Positions 43,228-55,479 of a stretch of DNA of 64,000 nucleotides are shown piece by piece; within the stretch, counting starts at the first letter, position 1; every line of letters begins with the position of its first letter. Position numbers and translations under genes: made by a program. The stretch spans positions 6,262,001-6,326,000 of the forward strand of contig CAJFCV020000002.1 of NCBI GenBank assembly GCA_904066235.2. Direction: 5' to 3'. The notes beneath the pieces are model-generated. The model saw nothing but the letters and a program-made list of their open reading frames with translations. It was not told the origin of the DNA and searched no databases. Source of the DNA: Bursaphelenchus xylophilus (taxonomy: Eukaryota > Nematoda > Chromadorea > Rhabditida > Aphelenchoididae).

Positions 43228-43933
43228 TCAGTTGTTCTTCATCATGGGGAGCTTTTCTTTTTTGAACTCGATGTGGTCTGATTTCTGGGGTACCTTCTCC
43301 GCGGCATCCAAAGGATCCAATTCTTGGAAGGGAAACTCGGCATCGAATTTGATGTACTCTAAAATTAACATATTGTAATGATGAATGTTTATTTGTAGAT
43401 ATCTTATATATATAATAATCAACTTACCCTCCAGATCAAGGGCTCCATCATTATTTTTATCGAATCCCTTGAAGATTTGGCTAAAATTTTCCCGGGGTTT
43501 TAACAGGAATCTCTTCTCGAGGACGTTCTTAATCTCGTTGATATCCAGTTTCAGATCCATATTTTCATCGAATTGATCATAAAGTTGGCCAAAGTATTCG
43601 GCCTTCAGGTCGTAGGCACTCTCTTTTTCCTTCTGATAGTGTTGTTCGTACTCTGTTTTGGTGACAAATCCATCATGATCAATGTCGAGATTGTTAAATT
43701 CTTCCTTCTTTAGCTGCACATAAGGGAGATCGGTCAACAAGAACTGATTAAAGGTCAATTTGTCATCCTTGTCAACATCAGAGCGAGCAAAAGTTTCTTC
43801 TGTAAGAGAATAAAGTCTCAGAAATATTATAATTACCTGGTTGTTCGAGCGCGGGATCTCTGGTGGGATCTCGGATCTCGAAGGGAAGTGCCGCAACAGC
43901 AGAGATCAGCAGCAGGCAGAGCAGGACTTTCAT
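43228..43933 (-). CDS. Secreted four-EF-hand calcium-binding protein (calumenin-like)
   Basis: Three exons encode about 200 residues. The N-terminus MKVLLCLLLISAVAALPF is a signal peptide. Four EF-hand loops follow: DVDKDDKLTFNQ (position 12 is Gln, weak), DIDHDGFVTKTE (canonical), DENMDLKLDINE and DKNNDGALDLEE (canonical once the last intron is spliced). Spacing and acidic character recall calumenin or reticulocalbin, but there are fewer hands than their six. The C-terminus PMMKNN has no HDEL/HDEF-type ER retention signal, so secretion is expected. It is convergent with the M1-like gene, with 169 bp between stops. AATTATATATAAG-type AT-rich sequence fills the second intron. Confidence 0.85.
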
Positions 43934-45948
43934 CTTGTGATACCCAGGTGTTGGATGGAACTCTTTTAAAGTAATTCTGTTTGGTAAATTGTTGATGGGG
44001 CGGGCTTCTCAGGTCACTGAATGGGCGTTCCCTCTTCTCTGTTTTCGCCCAACGGATCCGGATTCGGACTTTAGGTCCTTTTTTGTCGAAATGCCATCGA
44101 AATTGAAATGGAACGGTTTTGAAGAAGCCTTTTACAATACTCCCCGCTAACCAGTTATCCAGAAAGAGGGGAAACGAAGGATTTGCGCAAGTTGTTTTAC
44201 CTGAGGAAAGCAGTTTTAAGAGCCGGTATTTGGTTGAAGTAAATAGTCGACGATGGGGTATTAATTATTTACAAGCATTAAGGGCAAAAGTTCAAGCTCT
44301 AAACAACGACACCATGAACAAGTCCATTCTGCATTCGCTCGATGACTATTAATAGTTTGATCGCAATGACGAGAAAATAACTTTAAACTCAACCATTGAC
44401 CATCAGAATTCCTTGAAATAGAAGTCATCGATTAAAACATTTTTGTTTTGTTTTGATTCCCATTAATTTAAATCGTTTCCCAATATGAATGTCAGCTGAC
44501 CTGACCCATGTTTTCCCATCATCTGAATTCACCCAATTCCATCGACGAATTCCAACAACAAAAAAAGGGCGCCCGTCCAATCAAATGACCATTACTTTTG
44601 ACAATGAATTTGCTTTTTTGAGGTCATCTTGTTGTAGTAAATTCGGCAGCAAATTCCATCGGAGTATTTTGTTATCAAAGTAATCAAATACCGAGGAATT
44701 TAAAAGATTCTGATAGAAAGTACAAGGTTAACAGCACCATAATTTATCAATCTTCAGGCAGATAATGTCTTGATGGGAAAAGGAAAGGAGAAAAAGTCGG
44801 ATTACATGTCTATGTATGTATTTATTTCTGAAAATAAAATTTGTAATCATGACAAATGAGAGTGTCCATAGTAAACAATGTTGTTTATCAAGACTTTCAA
44901 GAACGTTATCGCTCTTCTTTCCCGTTTTTTGTCGTAGATAACCATCTGCACGTACTTTACCTGACTCGGAAAAGTTATTTCCCCGTAATATTTTTCAGTC
45001 CAAAACACAAACATCATCTCTCCTTTGTTGAAAGCAACATTAACTGGTACTAAGTTTAAAACTAGTGCTATCAAACCACTGGTACTTTAAAATCAAGGCT
45101 TAAGAATCGGATGGGAGCTAATATTTTGCAAGCTCCAAATTACCTTCATAAAATGTACGATGCCAAATTGCAAGCATCTCTTATGTTTATTACCTACGAA
45201 AGCAATTCTATTGAAAAACTTGCAAATAATAGGTTATTTTAATAGGTTATTCACAAATGTCTCACAAAAAGACTTATTGCAATTCTAAGCGAGCTCTGAC
45301 GCCCTGAATAAAGTAATGGAAATGCATATTTCATTACTGCGGGCCAGATAATAAACCCAGAGTTACGTGTCAAAGGCATGCCCTGGGGCTCTTGAATACG
45401 AATTTGGAATTTGAAAACACATAAATGGCCTGAAACAACTTTTTCTGGCATTTTTCTGGATGGTCGGTTTAATTATGTTGGCCTGCGGGTTCATCGACAT
45501 GGAACAGCGGCCGAGGGAAAGGACGTGAGGATTTCCATTACGGGCAAACGAAAGGGGCTACTGGCTACTCAGACGTATATATATTGCTTTTAGTACTATT
45601 ATAGACCGAGGCGTTGCACTTGCACTCCTTTTCTCATTTCCGTTCATTTTCGGCAGCTTTTGAGGTTCCCCCAAAAAACCTCTTCTTCCTGGTCCTAGTT
45701 AGCAAGTAATCCACAAAAAATATTGCTTCCACTTAATACTATTCAGTATTAGCCCTTTAGGTTGCCAAGGAGACCATTAAATTGCGGCTTCGATGGCCTT
45801 ATTTAGACGTTAAACCCGGGAAATCATAGCCGAATAATCTTCATTTGTGGAATTATTTTGTTCGGCACGGGTCCTTTGATCATCGCGTAATTTTCTTAAT
45901 TATGTTGTTAAATGCCTGAGGCTGTTCTCAGTTCTCTTCCCATTTCAG
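43934..45948. other. Intergenic or upstream region of the zinc-finger gene
   Basis: About 2 kb without a convincing gene. A first exon of the zinc-finger gene ending in AT, which would complete a split ATG, must lie upstream of 45949 if that model is right. A candidate donor CTAT|GTATGT is at about 44813, but it is not unique. The ORFs at 44119 and 45411 show no family. Confidence 0.4.
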
Positions 45949-48900
45949 GCCATCGAAACTGGAGGGCCGAGTGAGCCGACGTCGGAATGGCGCAGCTTCG
46001 GGCGTCTCCGGTCCATGGCCCTCGTTGTCGATTCTTTTGCCTCAGCTCCGGTCCAGTCCATCGAGTTCATCGAGCGATTCCAGTCCGGATTATTCCAGCG
46101 AAGGCCCCTCAACAAGTCAAACACGTAGGTAAGTGTTATTCGGGATTGAGACTTCGACGACTACTCACTGACAAGCGTATCGTTTATTACCGACTAATCG
46201 GAATTATCAGCATTGCCGCAACAGTTTACAGCCAAGACCCTTGTTATAACATCCCCCGCTCAGCCACTCGTTCCTGACATTAACAGTCCCTTAGGAATAA
46301 TTTCGTTTATTTTTTTGACTAATTTGGCCGAAATCCAATTAATTAAAATGAAAAGAATCCGAGAGATAAGATGAAAGACGAGTCGCAGCGCCCGATCTGC
46401 CCAAAGCTCGTGCAGATCTCTTATTTCAGCCTATCGGATCTCTAATTTCAGCGACATTCGTGTCCATAAAAGAATCCCAAAGAATGTTTCCTCTTTTTTC
46501 AATTCTTACTAACGCAAAAAATGCGAGCGCCGTGACTGGAGTAGGAGGGATCGGAGCGGAGACGTGATGGAAGACCTCGTTCGAGAGTTGGTTCTGCACT
46601 TGGCCAAACCGTGCGTCTCTTAAGGGCGCGGGAATGACGGGTCGTCTGGCTTCTCTTCGGCCGCTCCAGTCTCTCCGAATCAGTCCGGGTGAACGCACGC
46701 TCCGCTCCGGGGGTTAGAGCCAGTCGAGAGTGCGGTCGGCCGAAGAGAGAGGGGCTGTGGAAGACGGGGGAAGGGTCGCAGAGGGGAGAGCCGACCGGCG
46801 AGGCAGTGTGGCGCCGAGCACCCAGAGCGGGCAGACAGCCGGCCCTCCCCAGCAAGCAACCGCGCATTCGCCGGGTCGTTTTTGTGGCCGGGTCTTCTTT
46901 TTTCCCCTTTCTTTTTTCTCTTTCCTACCTCGCTCTCGATCTCGACTCACCTCACCCCCTCTCCCACTCTCGCGCGTAACCAGATAAGCTCCCTCCTCCA
47001 GCAACATCGTCATTCTCGCTTTTTAAAATTACATATTTTCTTCCATTTGGGGAAAACATTATTCGAATACTTTTTCCAACTTTGTAGCCACATTCTCGGG
47101 TTATTTTTTGTACTTTTCGAATTAAAAACACAATTAGAACCCAAAAAGAAATAAAATGGGGAATTTATCGATAAAAACAATTAAACTTCCATTGCCAGGC
47201 CTTCGTTTCCCGGCTAAAGCTTCTATTTCTGAGTGCTTATAGATGGATTAAATGCGCGAGATTAAAAGAAATCCAGCGATAAGAGCTGTACGATGCAATC
47301 CCAGTTGTAGTATCAGATTCCCTGTGCTCGAGTCTAGCAGCATATGAGTAATCAGAGTAATCCTATTATCATCATCCGCGTATGTTGAAGGGTTATTTAT
47401 TTGTACTATTATGTGACTGTAAAATTAACGACCCGATTTGAAGACGGCTCGTTTAAAAAAGTTTTGACCCAGAACCCGTCCGAGAACTCTTGCGCATACG
47501 AAAAACTGCTCGCAGCTTTTTTTTAACTTTACCCAGCGCCGTTTTTTCGCTTTCGTATAAGATTGCGAAGGCTTTACATAACAGTTATATGTTTCAGAAA
47601 TTCACCGAGTGCTAGTCGAATACAACAAATTCCAGATTCCTTGGCCCACAAAAATCAGGGAAAGTTCAAGGTGGGTAGCCGAATTCAGTTTCCAAATATT
47701 TAAATCGAATATTCGATTCTCAAATGCGAAACAAAATATTTTATCACCATCTCTTCTTGGTCATCTAGCAGTATTTTTGTGGGCGATTTTTCACAAAATC
47801 AGTTTCTGAATAGTCATCGAAGCACGTTTAATACAAATTGTGGCATTCTTGAACCCAGTTTAATTTTTTTGAGCTTTTTTCTACTGCTTGACCAGATTCA
47901 TTTCCTGTGGCCATTCGAATTCTAATGGAAAACAGAATTCCCTTTCCTTTTTTTCTTTCCTTCGGCCTTTTATCTCTTTTTTTACTTAACATAACTTGAT
48001 TCTGCGCCGACTCCCGATGGCTTTGTTACCGACGGAGAGGGCCGCAGTCGAAAGAGCTGATTGTGCCAATTCTACGGATTAGTTTCAGGAAGAAAGGGTA
48101 GTCCCTCAGGCCGAGTCGAAGGAGGAATCTGCAACAGGGTCCCCCAGGTCGAATGTTCGCATGGAGCCGAACGCCCCTCCCCCAACCTCTGCACCGCCTT
48201 ATATGACGTCAGCAGCAGGTTACATACCCCAGCAACATTACGAATATGTGCATCCAGAGAGTCAAGGGCTCTATCCTGTAGATCAGGTAAATAAACTCTT
48301 GATTTAATGTTGTTTTTTTCAAGATTTGTTTTTTATTTTTGTTTTCTTTGTAGCCATACTACGTATCCAACGAATATAACACCCACTACATCCACGAAGT
48401 CCCCGCTGACTCACGATATGTCGTAGAACAAGGCCAGCCGGCGCAAATGGGATATTATCAGAATGGTCCCAACCAAATGTAAGACCCCTCTAACAACCCT
48501 AACCGCCTTATTTAGGGAAGCTGTGCACTGTAATGGATATCCGCCCCATCCACAACCCAGCTCTTCCGCCATTTATATGGCTCCAGGGTACCCTCCCGCC
48601 CCTGGTCCTTCTGGAGCAGTTTACATCAGTGCCGTCCCTCCTCAGGGGTACCCAGACGCTCGTGTTTATCCAGACCAAGTCCGGATGTCATACCCTCCGG
48701 GAAATAGGTAAGACTTAAGGGAAGAAAAAAAGGGATTTGAAGCCGGCTAAATTCCAGTCCTCCCAAAAAGGTGGCTCCTCAACCTCGCCGTGTTGTGGCG
48801 AATGGCCAGCAGCAACAGGATTCCGTTGACCTGACCGTCTTGGAAGCAGAAGTCGCCAGGTTCGAAATAATCGGAGTCTTGTGATTTGTCTGCTGCTTTT

Positions 48901-51900
48901 GTTGATAGGCGGTTATCATAGTTGAGTAGATCCATGTAAACTTATCCACTTTCAGAAATGTATCCCAAATACTTCACGCATCCAGAAGTGCCGAACAAGT
49001 ATCTTCTCCACACATGACAAACTCTCCCATGGATATGACTGGTCCAAGGCCAGGTCCAGATTCTAGTCCAAGTAAGGTGTCACAAAAAGGAGGATCCAAG
49101 AAAAGACCATCTACGACAAGTCTGCCTTCTATTCCTGCAAATGACCCGAATGAGCCAAAAAAACAATTTCAATGTCAGGACTGCAAGAAGTATGTCAGTT
49201 CGGCCAGAAATCTGAAGAGGCATGAGAATTCCTGTAAAGCAAAGAAGGTAGATTTTTTTTATTTTAAAGCGGATATGTTAAACTAGTAATAATCAATTTT
49301 AAATACTTTCAGACAAGTGTTGGAGGTCCACCTAGTGATAAGCCCGCCTCGGCAGGTAGTCCGGCGAAGGCTCCATCGCCCAATAAGCCCGCTCCAATAC
49401 CTCAGCCACCTTCCAATTACCCACCTCCCTACCCTAATACTACGAATGCGGCGATGCCCCCAGTCAGCGTCCCATATCCGCCACACGGTCCCCCTCCACC
49501 CCCTCCGGGCAGATTTCCTGGATATCCCCAGTCAGCAGTGCCTCAGGCAAATCCCGGTCCGATCTTCGAATATCCGAGCACCGGTGGGTATTGTTTTTTA
49601 ATTCTTACTTCTTTAGGAATGACCAGTGGAATGCATTCAGCGCCTCCAGTAATCAGCAGTTACAATCCGCCTCTTCCCAGTTACCCTGGGCCCAGTCCGC
49701 AACATCATCCCCCTCCGCAATCAACCGCTTTCCAACAACGCCATGCGGCCCCTCCGGCCGAGTTTAATGAAGGAAACAACGGCTATGGCTTTAGCCAAAA
49801 CATGGAGGCCTATCTTGATACTACGATTGATGAGGTTGGGCACAATCCACTGGCTTTTATTGGGGGAGCAGAGTGGGTTTTTTTTTTGAAAACATTGTGT
49901 ACTACCAAGGTGTGATTCATTTCTAAACAAACTGTTTAGTTATGACAGCGGTCATTCTGGTGAGCAATCTATGAGTGCCACATCTGAATTTGCGTCAGCT
50001 TCCAACAGCCAACTAAAAGAGGATCACAATGAATCCAAACCTGACAATGGAAATACCCATCAAGCTGGAGCTTCGGATGCATCAAAGGCGGGGAAAAAGA
50101 GTGAAAAGAATACAAAACCTACCGACTTCCAATGTGATGATTGTAAAAAGTACATGTGTTCCCAACGGAGTTTGAGAAGACATAGGACAACCTGCAAGAT
50201 GATCCCACAAAACAACATCCCCGCCCCTCCAACCGGGAGTTCAGCAAACCCTCAGCCCGTTAATCCCGTTATGAAGGAGGAAAGTAAACTGTAAGTTACA
50301 TCGTCAATTCAAATAATTCTAAAATCTTTTAGTAAGCCTGATCCTCAATGTCATTGCGGCCAGAGTTTCACGGACGTTGAGAAATTTGAAAGTCATAAAG
50401 CGACGTGTAAAGAGTAAGATTGTTTGATCGTATTTATCACGAAGGCTTTAGAGTAAAAAAAGAAATTGGAGCCACCTCTGAAGGACCTTCACCCTTCAAT
50501 GGAGAGAAGACTTTAATGCCCCCACCAGAGGCCGAAGAATCAAAAGAAGAGCAGAATGGGCCTCAACAATATCAAGAAGTAAAATACGAACAGCCGGGAA
50601 CCAGCAATGTGACAGTTGGGGAACATCTTCGACAAATCCATGGCAAACCTATCCAGGTTCCGGTACAGAAGAAACTCATAAAGAAACCGCCAATCTTGAA
50701 TAGAAAAGGGACAGAAGGCGAAGATCAGACTAACCATGTCACCCAACAACAGCTGCCTCCACAACATCCACACGCCCAATTACAACATCTTCAGCAAGTC
50801 CCACATCTCATGCAAGCCCAGGCAATTCACATGCAATATCAACAAGGGCCGCCTCACGATGCCCCGCACAATCAACAGAACCCTCTGCCGCAACAACAGG
50901 CTCCGCATGGACAGAATGCAGAGAATGAGGAGGAGGCCAACAGAAAGTCGGAACAAGTGGCTGACGTTGTTAATTCGGTAGTTGAGAAGATCAGACGGCA
51001 GAATGAATCTTGGGAATCCCAACCATTGAAACGCCCGGCCCCATCTCAGCAAAGCCCTGTGCAAGCTAAGATTTCAAGACAAGAGTTTAACGAGTCGCCT
51101 AAGGGAATTCCTAAACAGAAGGTGCAAAATACTCAACAGATTACACCCCAAGGCATACAAATGGGAGTAAGGCCTCAGCTGGTGATGCCTCCTAGGCAAC
51201 TTATAATGAGTCAGGCAGGCTATCCTATGGGGGATCATGCCCCGACCTCGGCTCCTCCAACTTATGTGCATCCTCTACAACCCACACCAACCTCAGCACC
51301 ACCAACTTCAGCACAAAACATTCCTAAGGAAGCTGTCCGGTATCTTTGCCCAGAATGTTGTAAAACGTAAGTTTTCCTATTCGTCATCAAAATATTGGAT
51401 TTTAGATATTCATGTCGGAAGCATATGAAGAATCACAGACAGAAAGAGCACGGCTTGACCGATGAACAAGTGGAAGGAACCAATGCAGCCAAAAGAGTGA
51501 AGGTAAACAATGACGGCTTTATTATAAACCCTGGATACGACCGCGAGAACGAGCTAATTAGACAACGATTCCAAGCCAATCCACCGAAACCTTCGAAGAA
51601 AAAGACAAGCACTCCAACAACAATTCCTCAAACCAACCGCAATGAAGATGGGAGATCAATTGTGAACATGCAGCAACCTCACAGCGTTCCTTCAACGCAA
51701 GGCCCCAGTGTCTATTACGAGCACGGTAATTACACCCCAATGAGTGCAATGGATCCCTTGTCCCAATCCTCTGAATCTTCCACGCCCCAATACGAACAAC
51801 TGCAACCAATGCCAATGGATTATAGCCAAGGGGGACCCACATTGGGGTCTTATCCATTAAGACCTTTTAATCATGCTGATGACTTGGATGTTTGGGATCA

Positions 51901-52706
51901 GATAAAAGCTCGGGTGGATGGTCCCTTTAATCACACACGAGCGGACGAACTGGATGTAGCCAGAATAGCGGCGGATCTAAAGAGATCTGCTGAGGAAAGC
52001 CAACTTGGCGAGCTTCAAGTGGCGGGTTATCATCAGATGACTCACTATTCTGATCAGATGGTGGTCGAATCAAGAAAACCAGTCGAATTGGCTGAGGCAG
52101 ACTCTACTTATTGTGAAGACTTGGATGACGCTTCAGAGTAAGTTATATCTTTATGCTAATTTCATCACTTCGCGACCGTAAAAAAATCTAACTTGGGTAT
52201 ACTTTAGTCGAATGGCTTCATCGACCATGATTTCAAAGCATCTGAACCCAATTGGAGCTTATATGACAGATGTTGAACTAAGTCATCAGATACATGCCCT
52301 GGAGGCACCAAAAGTTTTGCCAAAAGTAGAGAAGAAGACGCCGAGAGCCCAAACACTGGGCAAATCTGATCGCAAACGACCTTGCCCAACTTGTGGCCGT
52401 CTCTTGTCTACGGATTACTCGTTAAAACGTCATTCAACGAAATGCAAACAGAACCAGTCCCAAGGAAGCGTGGTCACCGAGAACAATCTCGAGAATTCCA
52501 ATGATTCTGCGCCCCCTGAACCCTCCACTGATGATTCTCACAGCGCTGACCCTGACAGTACCACCTTGAATCCTCCAAATACGGCGAGCCAGCAAAGTGC
52601 AGACATTTCCGAAAGTGGGAATCAGAATGGGACGGCGAGTGAGACTATTCCTCAAAACGAACCTCCTCAAATTGCAATTGAACAGTCAACGGCCGCCGAG
52701 AATTAA
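45949..52706 (+). CDS. Large Pro/Gln/Ser-rich protein with five zinc fingers, mostly C2HC
   Basis: About 14 exons, roughly 1,300 residues, 5' end incomplete. The three upstream exons (45949-46128, 47598-47670, 48089-48286) join in phase to the body. The first opens PSKLEGRVSRRRNGAASG, and its leading G would complete ATG if the previous exon ends in AT. An internal ATG at 48161 (MEPNAPPPTSAPPY) is the alternative start. Fingers: CQDCKKYVSSARNLKRHENSC, CDDCKKYMCSQRSLRRHRTTC, CHCGQSFTDVEKFESHKATC, CPECCKTYSCRKHMKNHRQKEH (the only C2H2) and CPTCGRLLSTDYSLKRHSTKC. Four end in Cys instead of His. The linkers are disordered, rich in Pro, Gln, Ser and Tyr, with short repeats such as FNHADDLDVW and FNHTRADELDVA. 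It is probably a nuclear nucleic-acid-binding regulator. I do not recognise an ortholog. Confidence 0.75.
46500..46985. promoter_or_regulatory. GC-rich island within first visible intron of the zinc-finger gene
   Basis: Compared with AT-rich surroundings, about 480 bp here are rich in G, C and CpG (for example CGCGCATTCGCCGGGTCG and GTGGCGCCGAGCACC). Purines dominate the left part and pyrimidines the right part (46900-46985). Several overlapping ORFs on both strands follow from the composition. It could be an alternative promoter for the internal ATG at 48161, or an enhancer. This is an inference from composition only. Confidence 0.45.
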
Positions 52707-53259
52707 TAGATTGTGTAGTCTCGGTAGATGAAGATGTTGCCATAGCTCAAATGGCATAGCTAATTCAAGATTTAACAAATATAATCCTCATCTTCTTTTC
52801 CTTTTAATTGAATTACGGGTCTTTCGTTCAAACTTTCATTATAATAATATAATTTAGAGTCTCTATTTACATGTACACTCAGAGATAAGGGACGATCCCG
52901 GCCCCAAATCTCCCACTGTAAGGTTGCCAATATGCAAAAAATTACAGTAATTAGGTCTTCAAGAAGTTTTGAGTCTTTTATTCAAGTAATAATGTAAACA
53001 ATTGCGCTCTCAAGACTCACATTAGATAGCTCTACCTTTAATAATAATCTTACGCTTCGGTTTTTCGTTCGATCTTTGTGTTTTAATAATCTTTTTCTCA
53101 CTTTTCCGAGAATTTTCCATGATACTCACGGGTTTTTATATTCGAATTCAATGTTATTATTTGTTTAAAAATGAACCAAACCTCGAAAGTAAACAGAAGT
53201 TTTAATTGGGCTTGTTTTGTTAGCTAACATGGGAGTCCTTGAAATAAGGCCAAAAAATA
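52707..53259. other. Intergenic region 3' of the zinc-finger gene
   Basis: AT-rich sequence between convergent genes. It must hold the zinc-finger gene's 3' end. No other gene or repeat was recognised before the inverted-repeat element at 53260. Confidence 0.4.
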
Positions 53260-53750
53260 GGCGCCCTTTCATTTGGGGCAGGTCAGGTACTTACTAGTCC
53301 GCCCGGAAAGTCGCCGGACTAAAAAAGACACGCACTGTGAGAAATAAGTCAGCGTGCGGTTCATGGCCTAGGTCGTGAGCTAATAGTTCACGATTAATAC
53401 CAAAATCCTCCGAAAATAATGCTGCTATATAGTTGTTCCAGACGGTTTTGGCACTTCAGTTAGGTCACAACCAAACTGACTATGGTCACGACCTAGGTCA
53501 TGAGCTTGGTGACGACCTGACCTAAAGAAAATGTCTTGACCATCATAGTCAAGCATTTAGACCATTTTCGGGTAATTTTAAGCAACCTCCTTGACCTTTG
53601 TCACGACTTAGGTCGCGAGCTTGATCACGAACGACCTATCCTACGGTGCGAACACAGAGTAGCCCCTTTGGCTAGCTAGGCAATCAATTTTGCAACATTG
53701 GATATAAATATTGGCTCGATACCTAACCTGCCCCCAAATGAAAGGTTGCG
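53260..53750. mobile_element. Non-autonomous DNA transposon (MITE), 491 bp, 8-bp target duplication
   Basis: The two ends are inverted repeats. The left reads CCTTTCATTTGGGGCAGGTC and the right, reverse complemented, reads CCTTTCATTTGGGGGCAGGT; similarity spans about 30 bp. AAAAAATA flanks both ends perfectly (53252-53259 and 53751-53758), an 8-bp duplication as made by hAT-type transposases. No coding sequence is inside. The interior has several copies of a near-palindrome around CACGACCTAGGTCATGAGC and related forms (about 53366, 53489, 53608). The right end is 47 bp from the stop codon of the neighbouring minus-strand gene, so the element probably forms part of its 3' UTR or terminator region. 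Confidence 0.85.
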
Positions 53751-53796
53751 AAAAAATAAAATATTTATTGGTTAATACTGTACAGCATGATAATCA

Positions 53797-55268
53797 TCAC
53801 ACAGATGGGTTCAAAACCACTCGGCAGATCTCATGAGGAAGGGGAACTCCATTAACATGAGTAGGAACTTGAAGGAATTGGGGTCTCCTCTTTCCCGGAT
53901 GATATCTGACTTGTTCTGGATGAGGCCCAGCCGACGCCCCATTACGCATCCAAGACCTCATTGGCGGAAGCATGGTTACGGTATGAGTGCTTGACCTTGT
54001 TAATGGCACCAATCCCACAGTTTCTCCACTTTGTGTAGTCAGAGGAACCGCGATATAAGTCTGATCCCCGATTTCGAGGGTATCTCCAGGTTTCATTGGA
54101 GCCGCTCCTGGGAATCGGGGGATCTTCGGGTTGAGCGGGCGATTGTTCATGGCTGCTTGTTGTTGAAGTTGTTGCTGATATAGCTCCATTTGACGATTAT
54201 ATTGGATCTGTTGGAGGAGTTGCATCACAAATGGATCTGCTGTTGGGGGCGGCACTAAAGTACTCGAATTACAGTAAATATAAAAAAGTATTAATCTGGT
54301 CCTACCTTGAGGTCCCACCACATTCTCAATCATCAGATGAGGGATCTCCGTGGTGGTTGTGGTCGCCTGGCTTCTCGATTGGTACTTCATGATATGATCA
54401 TGGATAAATTCCCGGATTCTTTGCTTCTGGACTTCATCTGAAAAAGAAAACATTAATCTGAAGTATCAGTTATACCTTGTACATCATCATGACTCATCTG
54501 AAACGGCTTTAATTGTGGTCGATTCAGCAACTGATTGACCACCGGAGAATATTGAGCGACCGGGAGAAAGCGGTCGGTCACATTTCCGTTTACATTAAAG
54601 TATTTACTTAACAATTCCTTGAGTTCGTCGGAGATCGGGGCTACAGTTGTTGTACTCGGTTCAACAGAAGTTGGAGATGCCTCGGTTACATCGCCCGATA
54701 GAATTGGGGTAGTTGAAGTGACGGTCGAGTTCTGGGAATCTCGTTTCTGACGGTAATTTTGAGTATTAAAACTCTCGAGAACCAGGAGAATCTTCTGTCT
54801 TTCCACATTATTCAACTCTCGAGTCAATCGATTGTCAATGAATACAAAATTTTGCTTTAAGATGTATAAATCAACTGTCTGCTACTTACTCTGACCACAC
54901 ATCCATCCAAAACAACTTCCACATCATCTCCAAAGCCTTCACAGAAGTTGGGGATCACTGGTTTTGGAAGGCTGATACTCCCATTATTAAGCAGAGTAGC
55001 CCCTTTGGAAACGGCTTCCTTTAATTGTTTGAGTAGACTGAGGGTATTCTGATACTTTTTAAAGGCCAGTACTTCTTCTGAATTTAATCTTCTCGTGTAA
55101 GATCCATGCAAATACAGAAGATCTTCCTAAAATTATGAAAATGTTTTAGACTTCATTACTTACAACTACTACACAAGCTGGTCCCACATAACCGACGGCA
55201 TTATTAGAAGAAGTAATGGTTACAAAAAATGTGATTAGTAAAAAATATACTCTGGATATCTTCAACAT
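53797..55268 (-). CDS. Secreted protein of unknown function with Thr/Pro-rich and Gln-rich regions
   Basis: About five exons encode roughly 440 residues. The start MLKISRVYFLLITFFVTITS (55268) is a signal peptide. The next exon has a helical stretch and NFCEGFGDDVEVVLDGCVVR, the only obvious Cys pair. A Ser/Thr-rich segment follows (TSTTPILSGDVTEASPTSVE and so on), likely disordered or O-glycosylated. Then comes a Gln/Met-rich run (QLLQQIQYNRQMELYQQQLQ) and a C-terminal domain with GDQTYIAVPLTTQSGETVGL, ending RVVLNPSV. I do not recognise a family. A 491-bp MITE starts 47 bp past its stop. Confidence 0.7.
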
Positions 55269-55479
55269 CTAATATAAATTTATCGAGTGACCACGAACAA
55301 AGGAGTACTGTAAGAGTAACAAATGACCGAACAAAAATAACTGCAGTTCACACGCTCCTTTGCACGATTAAGTTTAACACGAGCCAGCTCACATTACTCG
55401 AGATTACAAATGTTTGACGTTGGGCGGACAAAGAGACGCTAATAAGAAGCTCACGAACTCGAGCCTCTCGAGTTGAGGC

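Noticed and set aside
45987..46277. 96-residue ORF starting MAQLRASPVHG
   Set aside because: It overlaps an exon that is open in another frame and joins in phase to the zinc-finger gene; that frame is preferred.
46426..47154. Multiple overlapping ORFs in the GC-rich island
   Set aside because: Open on both strands because of composition; none joins to flanking exons in phase.
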